DNA of 64,000 nt, taken from NCBI GenBank assembly GCA_041686375.1, contig JAWLEB010000004.1, positions 62,001 through 126,000 of the forward strand, written 5' to 3'. A model generated the notes under the pieces. It was given only the letters and a program-made list of their open reading frames with translations. It was not told the origin of the DNA and did not search any database. This document shows, one piece after another, positions 24,387 through 33,243 of the stretch (position 1 is its first letter; each line of letters opens with the position of its first letter). A program made the position numbers and the translations under genes. Origin of the DNA: JAGXLC01 sp041686375. Its GTDB lineage: Bacteria; Bacteroidota; Bacteroidia; Bacteroidales; UBA12077.

Positions 24387-24884
24387 ATGGGATTAATTAT
24401 AGAAGCTACTGATGATACACCATTAGTAAAACTTGATGAAACTGGGAGAATCCTAATTGAAGGCCGTTCTTTGCCAGAAAACGTTGCTTTGTTTTATAAA
24501 CCTATCCTCAAATGGATAGAGGAATATGTCAAAATCCCTGCACAAAAAACAAATGTAAAAATTTTTTTTACTTATTATAACAGCAGCTCATTCAAATGCA
24601 TTAATGACATTTTATATAAGCTCATAGAAATTTATCCTAAGCATCCAATGAAAATAGAATGGCTTTATGAGGAAGATGATCAATCTATATATGAAACAGG
24701 GCTGGAATTTCAGAAGGAACTGGGCGTACCATTTGATATTGTTGAAAAACCCGTTATAGAAGAGAAAAAGGAAAAATTGACAATAAGAAGTAGAAAAAAC
24801 AATAAAACATATGAAGTTACAAGAGAATATTGGAATCTGATAGTCCGCAACGGACGCGACAAAGATTTTGATATTCTCAGATAA
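24387..24884 (+). CDS. SiaC-family (DUF1987) regulatory phosphoprotein with C-terminal extension
   Basis: A 165-residue protein. Residues 1-125 follow the DUF1987/SiaC pattern: DETGRILIEGRSLPENVALFYKPI, then FFTYYNSSSFKC holding the conserved Ser/Thr region, and EWLYEEDDQSIYETGLEF. In Pseudomonas, SiaC is phosphorylated by SiaB, dephosphorylated by SiaA and stimulates a diguanylate cyclase; none of these partners is adjacent here. Residues about 126-165 form a basic extension (KKEKLTIRSRKNNKTYEV) beyond the usual family end. A helical protein follows 199 bases later. The signalling role is inferred from the family. Confidence 0.82.
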   Translation: MGLIIEATDDTPLVKLDETGRILIEGRSLPENVALFYKPILKWIEEYVKIPAQKTNVKIFFTYYNSSSFKCINDILYKLIEIYPKHPMKIEWLYEEDDQSIYETGLEFQKELGVPFDIVEKPVIEEKKEKLTIRSRKNNKTYEVTREYWNLIVRNGRDKDFDILR

Positions 24885-25083
24885 AACATCAACACTCCCA
24901 TAAAAGAAAATGGAGTTTGCTTCTGCTAAGTTTTTTGCTTCAAGAATCTTACCTTTAAAGAGCAGACAAATGATAGCTGGGTAAAGTTACATTTATATAA
25001 AAATTTGGAGATTAAAATATAAAATCAAAGTATTTTCATTATTTTTAATTGCCTTTTTTATTAATCCCTTAAAAATAAAATCA

Positions 25084-25515
25084 ATGACCAAAAACGATAA
25101 TACATTACAGCTTATTGATCTGTTATCCAATGTATTATCTTATTTGCTTGAACTTAAAAAAAGAGGCAAGTACCAACAAGGTATTGAATTAATTGACGAG
25201 ACACTTCAAAATTACCTGGAATTTAATAAATCTAAGATCAACGTTCTTTCTGAACAATTTTTAGAAGAAGTGTATCAGAACTCTGATAAACTCACTTATG
25301 AAGTTGTAAACCTTATAGGCGATCTTCTGAATGAAAAAGGGGAGCTGTTATATAGTCAGAATAAGTTAAACGAAAGCAAAGAAATATTGGAAAACGCCCT
25401 GAGTATTTATTTTTTCTTAAATGATCAACAGGATTTTTATTCCTTTGAACGCATGAATAAAATGGTTATGATCAATAATACGCTTTCCCGAATTGACCTC
25501 CAAATCCAGAAATAA
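25084..25515 (+). CDS. Small all-helical TPR-like protein
   Basis: A 143-residue acidic, alpha-helical protein without signal peptide. Paired helices with a TPR-like rhythm are visible: LKKRGKYQQGIELIDETLQNYLEF, and later LNEKGELLYSQNKLNESKEILENALSIY. It resembles DUF6483-type proteins but I cannot assign it firmly. It shares strand and neighbourhood with the SiaC-like gene, 199 bases apart, which could mean a common signalling function; the gap makes an operon uncertain. Confidence 0.6.
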   Translation: MTKNDNTLQLIDLLSNVLSYLLELKKRGKYQQGIELIDETLQNYLEFNKSKINVLSEQFLEEVYQNSDKLTYEVVNLIGDLLNEKGELLYSQNKLNESKEILENALSIYFFLNDQQDFYSFERMNKMVMINNTLSRIDLQIQK

Positions 25516-25567
25516 GACTTTACTAGAGAGTTAAAGATTATTGCTCCGGCAATTTATATGTTCCATA

Positions 25568-26380
25568 TCAGGCTAACAAGAGCAAGCTAATTGCCATAAC
25601 ACCCATTCCCCCTATCAAACCGTAAATTGAAAGATGGTGCTCACCATACTCTCTGGCAGCGGGCAACAACTCATCAAAAGATATAAAAACCATTATACCT
25701 GCCACCGAGGCAAAAAGAATTCCAAAAACAGTGGGATTTAAAAATGGCATGAGAAGCATGTATCCTATAATGGCTCCTACTGGTTCTGCTAAGCCTGATA
25801 AAAACGAATACATAAAGGCTTTTTTCTTGTTGTCTGTAGCATAATAAATGGGTACGGAAACTGCAATCCCTTCGGGAATATTATGGATAGCAATAGCAAC
25901 AGCTATGGCAATACCAATTTCCATATTGTTTAAAGCAGCAGTAAATGTAGCCAGGCCTTCAGGAAAATTATGAATTGCTATAGCCAATGCTGTAAACAGC
26001 CCCGTTTTCATCATTTGCGAATCTTTTGCTTTTCCATTCTGCGAATCCAACTCCTCTACCAACCGAACTTCATGAGGGTTTTTTCGCTCTGGGATTAAAT
26101 AATCAATGATACCGATAAAAATTATCCCTCCAAAAAAGGCAGCTAAAGTTACCCAGTATCCCATGTTATCTCCCAGACCTTCAGAAAGCGATTCTTTTGC
26201 TTTAGGGAAAATTTCCATCATGGAAACATAAATCATTACTCCCGCTGAAAATCCCAGAGACAGTGAAAGAAATCGTTTATTGGTGGTTTTGGTAAAAAAG
26301 GCAATTATACTCCCGATACCTGTGGATAAACCAGCAAAAAGCGTTAACAAAAATGCAAAGAGTACATTTTCTTCAATCAT
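25568..26380 (-). CDS. ZIP-family metal transporter
   Basis: A 270-residue inner-membrane protein with about eight transmembrane helices. The two hallmark metal-site helices are present: HNFPEGLATFTAAL and HNIPEGIAVSVPIYY, matching the ZupT/GufA branch of the ZIP family that imports zinc and other divalent metals. A charged, variable loop (about residues 100-120, with KNPHEVRLVEELD) lies between helices. It is followed, on the same strand, by no gene; upstream lies rnhA with a 42-base gap, so both may share a transcript. Confidence 0.9.
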   Translation of the reverse strand: MIEENVLFAFLLTLFAGLSTGIGSIIAFFTKTTNKRFLSLSLGFSAGVMIYVSMMEIFPKAKESLSEGLGDNMGYWVTLAAFFGGIIFIGIIDYLIPERKNPHEVRLVEELDSQNGKAKDSQMMKTGLFTALAIAIHNFPEGLATFTAALNNMEIGIAIAVAIAIHNIPEGIAVSVPIYYATDNKKKAFMYSFLSGLAEPVGAIIGYMLLMPFLNPTVFGILFASVAGIMVFISFDELLPAAREYGEHHLSIYGLIGGMGVMAISLLLLA

Positions 26381-26422
26381 GTCTGAATGATTTAAAGCCT
26401 AAAATACAATTGTTTGATATTA

Positions 26423-26896
26423 TTATGTCTCATCTGATATACTATCTTCGTATCCTTTATCAACAAGCAAATTGTTTTTTTTTGAGGCTTCTACAGCCAG
26501 CTTGTCGCAACGTTCATTTTCCTTTACATTCGAATGCCCTTCGACCCATATAATTTCAACATTATGCCTTTGGTAATGTTCAAGGAATTGTTTCCATAGA
26601 TCGACATTTTTTTTCTTTTTAAATTGTTTCTTCTCCCAGTTAAACACCCAACCTTTATTAACTGCATCTGCTATATATTTTGAATCGGTATACAGTGTTA
26701 TATTATTTCCGGTGCTTTTCAAGGTTTCAAATGCTTTTATTACTGCAAGCAGCTCCATTCTGTTGTTTGTAGTTTTTCTGAATCCCTCTGATAATTCCTT
26801 CCGATGCTTTCCGGACAGCAAGACCACCCCATATCCGCCCGGACCGGGATTTCCTCTTGCAGCTCCGTCAGTGTAAATTGTTATTTTATGCGCCAT
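26423..26896 (-). CDS. rnhA: Ribonuclease HI
   Basis: A 157-residue RNase HI that cuts the RNA strand of RNA-DNA hybrids. The catalytic acids are Asp10 (YTDGAARGNPGPGG), the Glu in NNRMELLAV, the Asp in LYTDSKYI and the last Asp in NERCDKLAV, and the basic handle region KKKKNVDLW is present. Length is standard. It lies upstream of the ZIP transporter gene on the minus strand, and downstream of the DPP7 terminator. Confidence 0.95.
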   Translation of the reverse strand: MAHKITIYTDGAARGNPGPGGYGVVLLSGKHRKELSEGFRKTTNNRMELLAVIKAFETLKSTGNNITLYTDSKYIADAVNKGWVFNWEKKQFKKKKNVDLWKQFLEHYQRHNVEIIWVEGHSNVKENERCDKLAVEASKKNNLLVDKGYEDSISDET

Positions 26897-26909
26897 GTAT
26901 CAAATATAT

Positions 26910-26948
26910 AAAAAAGAGGCTGCCAGAATAGAACATGGCAACCTCTCT
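26910..26948 (-). terminator. Terminator hairpin after the S46 peptidase gene
   Basis: AGAGGCTGCCA (26914-26924) pairs with TGGCAACCTCT with one mismatch and is followed on the minus strand by TTTTTTATATA. It lies 19 bases past the stop of the S46 gene. Confidence 0.65.
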
Positions 26949-26966
26949 GTCAAAAAATTATTTTTC

Positions 26967-29123
26967 TTATTCAACAATATCCATTTCTTCGATCAGGTGA
27001 TCAGCTCCGGCAAATTTATCGATAACAAAAAGAATATATCTAACATCAACACTGATGGTTCGTTGTAATTCAGGCTCAAATTTTATATCGCCACTCATTG
27101 CTTCCCAGTTTCCGTCAAAAGCTATACCAGTTAATTCACCTTTATCATTTAACACAGGGCTACCGGAATTTCCACCCGTAATATCATTATTGGAAATGAA
27201 ACAAATACGCATTTCACCATTTTCACCATAGCGTCCATAATCTTTCTTTTTATAGAGCTCTTTAAGTTTAGCGGGAACTATAAATTCCTCATCATCCGGA
27301 TCTTCTTTTTCCATAACACCTTTTAGGGTCGTATAATAATCGTAATGTACGGCATCCCTTGGATAGTAATCGTCAATCTTTCCATAGGTCAGTCTCATTG
27401 TAAAGTTAGCATCCGGGTAAAAATCCTTGTTTTCTTCCATCTCCCTGAGACCAGCAAGGAAAAGACGTTGACCTTTATTCAATTGCATTTCAAAACTACG
27501 GTATTTATTTCCAATTTGCTTTATTTTACCTTGTATGGATTGCATAGCCCCAAAAGCCGGGTCAGCCTCCAGTATCTCTGCCTCGGGATCCTCGAGAAAG
27601 TTCTTTACCCTGTCCAAAGAAGTGAACATGGAGTTATTATATATCTCATCTGCATATTTCTCAAAATCGCCATCATATAATTCTTCTATTTTAGAGAAAA
27701 GTTCGGGTTGATGTTCTTCTTCAACATTTTTATAGAAAATTTTAAAGAGTGCAGCCATAATACGTTTATCCGTTGGAGCATGATAATCTTCATAAAAATC
27801 TTCTAAGCTGGTATTAATATTTTCTACTTCCGCTTCAATGGCCTCGGTACTATCCGGATTTTCACTTAAAGTTTGATACAATCCCATAAACCTTGAACTG
27901 AAATTAATAATTTCTGCTCCCTGAAACAATGCCTCAGCCATATAGTTATAAGTGCGGAAGAAAGTCTCCCTGTCTTCGTAAGCCTCTGAAATTAATGTCA
28001 ATGCTTCTCCATATTTTTCCTCTCTTTTTGGATCTGCATCAACCCAATCTCTGAATTTATCTTCCAGTTTCTTTTTCTCTTGAATAACATTCAACCTTCT
28101 TAGCCCTTCATTTTGTCCAATACTGTATTTGTAATAATTTGAACTTCCGGAGAACTTTGAAGCATATTTAATACGTAGCTCTTCGCTGGCATTCATAGCT
28201 TCTTTCATAATTTCCAGCTTTTTTTCTCTCACTTTAATCCGGGTAGGATTGACAATTTTCATGGTTTCCTCAACGCCATAGGAGGTCATATACCGGCTGG
28301 TTCCGCCAGGATATCCAAGAATCATTGAATAATCATCCTTTTCGACTCCTTTCAGGGAAATTGGAAAATGATGCTTTGGCTCTAAAGGTACATTTTCTTC
28401 TGAATATTCGGCGGGTGTACCATCAGGAGCAGAATAAACCCTGAAGATAGCGAAATCGCCTGTATGTCTTGGCCACATCCAGTTATCTGTATCATGGCCG
28501 AATTTACCTATTGATTCACGGGGTGCTCCTACCATTCTTACATCCTCATATTTTTCATATATCATCAGGTAAAATTCATTTCCGTTATAAAAACTTTTCA
28601 CATTTGCATTATAATCATTATCCTCGGTAGCTTTATTTTCTATTTGGACTGCAATCTCATCAATTTTTTGTGCACGTTCTTCTTCGGTCATATCTTCATC
28701 CAACTCAGAGGTTACACGCTCTGTAACATCCTCCATTTTGACAAGAAAAGACACGTATAAACCGTCGATTGGAATTTCTTCATCTTTATTCTGTGCCCAG
28801 AATCCTTTTTTCAGATAGTTGTTTTCCGTTGAGCTGTGTTCTTGAATAGCACCATAACCACAATGGTGATTTGTAAAAATCAAACCTTGATCTGAAACAA
28901 TTTCGCCGGTACAGAAACCACCGAAATTAACCACTGCATCTTTTACGCTTGACTGGTTAATACTATAAATATCTTCTGCTGATAATTTAAGACCCATCTC
29001 CTGCATCCGATCCATGTTCATTTTCTCTAACATGGTTAACAACCACATGCCTTCATCGGCACGTATTGTCAAAATACTTGATAGCCAAACAGCAATAAAT
29101 AAGAGAGATACTTTTCTTTTCAT
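26967..29123 (-). CDS. dpp7: S46-family dipeptidyl peptidase, DPP7-type
   Basis: A 718-residue exported serine peptidase with a signal peptide (1-22). The catalytic triad regions are TNHHCGYGAIQ (His86/87), GHDTDNWMWPRHTGDFAI (Asp) and DITGGNSGSPVLND (Ser). In Porphyromonas gingivalis the residue 18 positions after the catalytic Ser decides specificity: Arg in DPP11 (acidic P1) and Gly in DPP7 (hydrophobic P1). Here the segment reads GIAFDGNWEAMSGD with Gly at that position, so DPP7-type cleavage is predicted. These enzymes release dipeptides in the periplasm of peptide-using Bacteroidota and are rare elsewhere. The gene is monocistronic. Confidence 0.95.
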   Translation of the reverse strand: MKRKVSLLFIAVWLSSILTIRADEGMWLLTMLEKMNMDRMQEMGLKLSAEDIYSINQSSVKDAVVNFGGFCTGEIVSDQGLIFTNHHCGYGAIQEHSSTENNYLKKGFWAQNKDEEIPIDGLYVSFLVKMEDVTERVTSELDEDMTEEERAQKIDEIAVQIENKATEDNDYNANVKSFYNGNEFYLMIYEKYEDVRMVGAPRESIGKFGHDTDNWMWPRHTGDFAIFRVYSAPDGTPAEYSEENVPLEPKHHFPISLKGVEKDDYSMILGYPGGTSRYMTSYGVEETMKIVNPTRIKVREKKLEIMKEAMNASEELRIKYASKFSGSSNYYKYSIGQNEGLRRLNVIQEKKKLEDKFRDWVDADPKREEKYGEALTLISEAYEDRETFFRTYNYMAEALFQGAEIINFSSRFMGLYQTLSENPDSTEAIEAEVENINTSLEDFYEDYHAPTDKRIMAALFKIFYKNVEEEHQPELFSKIEELYDGDFEKYADEIYNNSMFTSLDRVKNFLEDPEAEILEADPAFGAMQSIQGKIKQIGNKYRSFEMQLNKGQRLFLAGLREMEENKDFYPDANFTMRLTYGKIDDYYPRDAVHYDYYTTLKGVMEKEDPDDEEFIVPAKLKELYKKKDYGRYGENGEMRICFISNNDITGGNSGSPVLNDKGELTGIAFDGNWEAMSGDIKFEPELQRTISVDVRYILFVIDKFAGADHLIEEMDIVE

Positions 29124-29203
29124 ATGTACTTTATTTGATTTTATTAAAAAAAATTAAACTTTTAACTTAACGTTAGTTAGAAAGAATTACAGACGAAATT
29201 ACG

Positions 29204-29211
29204 CAAATATA
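29204..29211 (-). promoter_or_regulatory. -7 promoter box of the S46 peptidase gene
   Basis: On the minus strand the sequence reads TATATTTG, an exact TAnnTTTG match, about 80 bases before the dpp7 start codon. Confidence 0.5.
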
Positions 29212-29226
29212 ATAAAATAAAAAAGT

Positions 29227-29234
29227 TAGGTTTG
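29227..29234 (+). promoter_or_regulatory. -7 promoter box of rlmN
   Basis: TAGGTTTG matches TAnnTTTG exactly, 26 bases before the rlmN ATG at 29261. It lies almost back to back with the divergent dpp7 box. Confidence 0.5.
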
Positions 29235-29260
29235 CAGAATCATTTTAGCATTTTATCATT

Positions 29261-30307
29261 ATGGAAGGAAAAAAGGATATCAGAGCAGTTACCATGGAGG
29301 ATTTAAGCGATTATTTTGTCCGGAAAAGGGAAAAAAAATTTCGTGCAAAACAAGTATATGAATGGATATGGAATAAAGGCATTACTTCATTTGATGAAAT
29401 GACAAACCTTTCAGCTCAGGATAGGGCTGGTCTTGCCAATGATTTCTATTTCAAGGCAATACAGATTCATCAAGAACAAAGAAGTGCAGATGGAACCATT
29501 AAGATTTCTTTCCAAACAAATGATGGGCATTTCATTGAAGGGGTACTTATTCCCTCAGGAAACAGAACTACAGCGTGCATATCATCACAAATTGGCTGTA
29601 CATTAAAATGCACATTCTGCGCAACAGGAACAATTAAGTTTAAACGCAACTTAACTGCTGGTGAAATTTTCGATCAGGTTCAATATTTAAACAAAAGATC
29701 ACTGCAAAACTATCAAACAAGTTTATCCAATATAGTGTATATGGGCATGGGTGAACCTCTGCTTAACTATAAGGAGGTTATGCAATCTGTATATCATATT
29801 ACTGATACCAGTGGAATGAATTTTTCCCCCAGAAGAATAACACTTTCTACTGTAGGTTTACCTGATAAAATAAGACAATTAGCGAATGATAATATTAAAT
29901 TCAATGTTGCCGTTTCTCTGCACTCAGCCATAGAAAAAAAAAGGAGCCAGTTGGTTCCTACAAACAAAAAGCATAATCTGGAGGAACTGAAACAAGCGCT
30001 TCAGTATTTCTATGAGCATTCAGGAAAGAGAATTACTTTTGAATATCTTATGCTGGGAGGAGTTAACGATAAGTTAGAAGATGCCAAAGCCCTTGCGGAG
30101 TATTGTAAAAATTTTCCGGTAAAAATAAACCTGATAGAATATAATCCTTACACTGGTCTAAATTTTAGTAAATCAAAACCTGAACATCTTAAGAAGTTTC
30201 AGGAATTTTTAGAAAAAAAGAATATGATCGTGAAAATACGAAGAAGCCGCGGACAAGATATTGATGCAGCTTGTGGGCAACTTGCCGGAAAAGAAAAGAA
30301 CAATTAA
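29261..30307 (+). CDS. rlmN: 23S rRNA (adenine2503-C2)-methyltransferase RlmN
   Basis: A 348-residue radical SAM methyltransferase for A2503 of 23S rRNA and A37 of some tRNAs. The iron-sulfur motif is CTLKCTFC (Cys113, 117, 120), followed by MGMGEPLLNY and the C-terminal catalytic cysteine in DIDAACGQL. The N-terminal accessory domain (VYEWIWNKGITSFDEMTNL) is typical. An internal cysteine of the family is also present. It is complete, with its own promoter, and is followed by a REPIN-like element. Confidence 0.96.
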   Translation: MEGKKDIRAVTMEDLSDYFVRKREKKFRAKQVYEWIWNKGITSFDEMTNLSAQDRAGLANDFYFKAIQIHQEQRSADGTIKISFQTNDGHFIEGVLIPSGNRTTACISSQIGCTLKCTFCATGTIKFKRNLTAGEIFDQVQYLNKRSLQNYQTSLSNIVYMGMGEPLLNYKEVMQSVYHITDTSGMNFSPRRITLSTVGLPDKIRQLANDNIKFNVAVSLHSAIEKKRSQLVPTNKKHNLEELKQALQYFYEHSGKRITFEYLMLGGVNDKLEDAKALAEYCKNFPVKINLIEYNPYTGLNFSKSKPEHLKKFQEFLEKKNMIVKIRRSRGQDIDAACGQLAGKEKNN

Positions 30308-30360
30308 GAGACTAAAAAACTGTTTTGATTTTGTCCTACTTTGACAAATTAGTTTTATTT

Positions 30361-30472
30361 ATAGCCCCGTCTTTAGGGCGGGGTCTGTGGGAAAGCCTAA
30401 TTATCTGTTCGATTTTTAGAAATCATAGACCAGGAGGCGCATTTGAATCCCCGCCCAAAAGCACAGGGCTAT
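30361..30472. repeat. REPIN-like pair of inverted GC-rich hairpins
   Basis: ATAGCCCCGTCTTTAGGGCG (from 30361) is GC-rich in an AT-rich setting and folds into a 7-bp hairpin. About 85 bases on, the reverse complement of 30447-30472 begins ATAGCCCTGTGCTTTTGGGC, a diverged copy in inverted orientation. Two REP-type sequences facing each other form a REPIN, normally mobilised in trans by a RAYT transposase. No such transposase gene is in the window. Confidence 0.5.
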
Positions 30473-30524
30473 GCAAAATATCATCTTCAAAATTTGGTAA
30501 AGCAAAATTTCTAAAATTATAGTC

Positions 30525-31100
30525 CTATTTATCTTCTTGTTGCTTTTTTTGTTCTTCTTTTTGTTCTTCCGTTGGTTCCGTGTAGCTGTATGCAATGCCT
30601 TCTATTTCATAAGTAGGTACTTCGCCAAACCCACCGGATGCTTCAGTATCTGTTACTAAAACAAATTCTGCACCCATATTTGCTGCACGCCTTTTTATCC
30701 GGATCTTGGCATTTCGTTCTGCTGATTTAGGTGTTCGTGTATTAGTGCCTGAATTGCCGTGTACTTCTCCAACTTCATGGAGATTTTTTACATCACTCTC
30801 ATCTTCTGTCAGAATTACATTTCGCCAATCAATAGACTCCACATCCATTACAAGAGGATCATTAAAGTGCTCTTTTCGCCCCGATGCAAATATAATTTTA
30901 TGAAGATTTTTCGTTTTAATATATTGCATCTCGTCATCTCCAGGCTCTTTATAAGCTACACTTGTATATCTGACGCCTTTTATATCCACAAGTATTTTTT
31001 CCTGCCCCAAAAGATACATGGTATCAAGTTCAGTTTTTTCCTGGGAATATACTGAAACAGCCGATAAAATAATTATTAAGAAAAATACTCCCTTTTTCAT
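30525..31100 (-). CDS. Exported protein of unknown function
   Basis: From the ATG at 31100 the product has 191 residues with a signal peptide (MKKGVFFLIIILSAVSVYSQ). The middle is beta-rich and charged. The C-terminal part, NAKIRIKRRAANMGAEFVLV followed by EIEGIAYSY, resembles the small periplasmic fold in which a helix with a run of Lys/Arg and an A-x-x-x-GA-x-x-V motif precedes a final strand, as in YbjQ- or DUF4156-like proteins, but I cannot name the family. The tail is a low-complexity Glu/Gln/Lys segment. It stands alone on the minus strand. Confidence 0.6.
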   Translation of the reverse strand: MKKGVFFLIIILSAVSVYSQEKTELDTMYLLGQEKILVDIKGVRYTSVAYKEPGDDEMQYIKTKNLHKIIFASGRKEHFNDPLVMDVESIDWRNVILTEDESDVKNLHEVGEVHGNSGTNTRTPKSAERNAKIRIKRRAANMGAEFVLVTDTEASGGFGEVPTYEIEGIAYSYTEPTEEQKEEQKKQQEDK

Positions 31101-31395
31101 TATACGAATCATATTAATAGTTTAATAGGGATAAAAACAAAAAACATACCACAGTAAGACTTTTATGTTTGAGATAAACATCTATCTTTTTTACCAGATA
31201 CAAAATTATTCAATTAAATTAAGTTACCCAAAAGTAAGTAACGAATCTTCTTAGTAAATAAGTACAAAAAAATTAATAACTTATTCATTCGTATTCAATA
31301 AATAAAAAAATAATTAACAAATTCTGTTTTGCTTGTTGAAAAACAAATTCCACAGCAATTATTCTTTTCTTTATTTTTACAAAAAATTTAGACAT

Positions 31396-33234
31396 ATGGT
31401 GGACAATTATTCTGAAGAGACTATCAGGACATTAGAGTGGAAAGAACACATAAGAAAGCGTCCCGGTATGTATATCGGAAAACTGGGCGACGGTTCCTCT
31501 CAGGATGATGGTATCTATGTATTGATGAAAGAGGTGATTGACAATTCCATTGATGAATATATGATGGGATTCGGTAAAAAAATAGAAGTAGAGGTAAAAG
31601 ACAAAAAAGTCAGCGTAAGAGACTACGGAAGAGGAGTTCCATTGGGTAAAATTAAAGAAGTTGCTTCTAAGATGAATACAGGGGCAAAATATGACTCTAA
31701 GGTATTTAAAAAGTCGGTTGGTTTAAACGGGGTTGGAATAAAAGCCGTAAATGCTTTGTCCCAATACTTCAGAATAGAAGCATTTAGAGAACAGCAAACT
31801 ACAGGCGTGGAGTTTGAGAAAGGCGAAATGATTCAGGAGTATGACACCCATCCTACTGAAGAAAAAAACGGGACCCTGGTTACATTTTCTCCTGATAATG
31901 ATCTTTTTGGTGACTACCATTTTATTGAGGAGTATATTGAAAATATGCTTAAAAACTATGCATCCCTCAATGCAGGCCTAACTATAGTTTTCAATGGCAA
32001 TCCGCTTCGTTCGAAAAATGGACTAAAAGACTTGCTGGAAGATAAAATGAGCTCGGAAGGATTATATCCCATTATCCATCTTAAAGGTGAAGATATTGAA
32101 ATTGCCATGACCCACGGAAATCAATATGGAGAAGAGTACTATAGTTTTGTGAATGGCCAGCATACTAATCAGGGAGGGACACACCTGACTACTTTCAAAG
32201 AGGCATTGGTGAAAACACTTCGGGATTTCTACAGAAAAGATTATGAAGCTTCTGACATTCGTACTTCTATAATTGCTGCTATAAGTTTAAAAATTGAAGA
32301 ACCGGTTTTTGAATCTCAGACAAAAACCAAGCTTGGCTCTAAAGAAATGGAACCTGGCGGACGTTCAATAAGGAATTTTATTGTCGAGTTTGTAAAAACC
32401 AAGCTGGACAACTTTCTGCACATGAATCAAGAGACAGCTGATATTTTGCTGAAGAAAATTGTTGCATCGGAAAAAGAACGCAAGGAAATTAATGGTATCA
32501 AAAAGATTGCTAAAAAAAGAGCCAAAAAAGCTAACCTACACAACAGAAAACTCAGAGACTCTAGAGTACATTTAAACAGCAGTCATGAAAAAAGAATGGA
32601 CTCAACCATTTTTATCACTGAAGGTGACTCTGCAAGTGGTTCAATTACCAAAGCGAGAGATGTAAATACTCAGGCAGTTTTCAGCCTTAAAGGTAAACCG
32701 CTTAATACTTATGGACTTACAAAAAAAATCGTATATGAAAACGAAGAGTTTAATCTACTTCAGGCCGCATTGAACATTGAGGAAGGCATTGAAAACCTTC
32801 GTTATAACAATATTGTAATTGCTACAGATGCTGATGTAGATGGCATGCATATACGGTTGTTACTGATTACGTTTTTTCTTCAGTTTTTCCCCGATTTGAT
32901 AAAAAATGGTCATCTCTATATTTTACAGACACCATTATTCAGAGTCAGAAATAAAAAACAAACCTTCTATTGCTATAATGAAGGAGAAAAACAACAAGCA
33001 ATCAAAAAAATAGGAAAAAATGCTGAAGTAACCCGTTTTAAAGGTCTGGGTGAAATATCGCCTGAAGAATTCAAGCGTTTTATTCGGGAAGATATTCGTC
33101 TTGAGCCGGTAAGACTGCATAAGGATGACATCATAAAACAGTTACTTTCCTTTTATATGGGGAAAAATTCGCCAGAAAGACAAGATTTTATTGTTGAAAA
33201 CCTCAGAGTGGAGGAACAATTGGAAGAAGCATAA
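31396..33234 (+). CDS. parE: DNA topoisomerase IV subunit B
   Basis: A 612-residue type IIA topoisomerase ATPase subunit from the ATG at 31396 (a TTG 63 bases upstream would add an unrelated hydrophobic stretch). The GHKL ATPase shows EVIDNSIDEYMMG and GRGVPLG with NGVGIKAVNALS; the TOPRIM domain shows FITEGDSASGSI and ATDADVDGMHIRLLL. With ParC it decatenates daughter chromosomes. The short length, without the GyrB insert, and the adjacent parC support ParE over GyrB. parC begins 9 bases downstream. Confidence 0.95.
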   Translation: MVDNYSEETIRTLEWKEHIRKRPGMYIGKLGDGSSQDDGIYVLMKEVIDNSIDEYMMGFGKKIEVEVKDKKVSVRDYGRGVPLGKIKEVASKMNTGAKYDSKVFKKSVGLNGVGIKAVNALSQYFRIEAFREQQTTGVEFEKGEMIQEYDTHPTEEKNGTLVTFSPDNDLFGDYHFIEEYIENMLKNYASLNAGLTIVFNGNPLRSKNGLKDLLEDKMSSEGLYPIIHLKGEDIEIAMTHGNQYGEEYYSFVNGQHTNQGGTHLTTFKEALVKTLRDFYRKDYEASDIRTSIIAAISLKIEEPVFESQTKTKLGSKEMEPGGRSIRNFIVEFVKTKLDNFLHMNQETADILLKKIVASEKERKEINGIKKIAKKRAKKANLHNRKLRDSRVHLNSSHEKRMDSTIFITEGDSASGSITKARDVNTQAVFSLKGKPLNTYGLTKKIVYENEEFNLLQAALNIEEGIENLRYNNIVIATDADVDGMHIRLLLITFFLQFFPDLIKNGHLYILQTPLFRVRNKKQTFYCYNEGEKQQAIKKIGKNAEVTRFKGLGEISPEEFKRFIREDIRLEPVRLHKDDIIKQLLSFYMGKNSPERQDFIVENLRVEEQLEEA

Positions 33235-33243
33235 AAATTGGAT

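Noticed and set aside
30325..30522. A 65-codon plus-strand frame after rlmN
   Set aside because: It is made of the REPIN-like hairpins; coding is unlikely.
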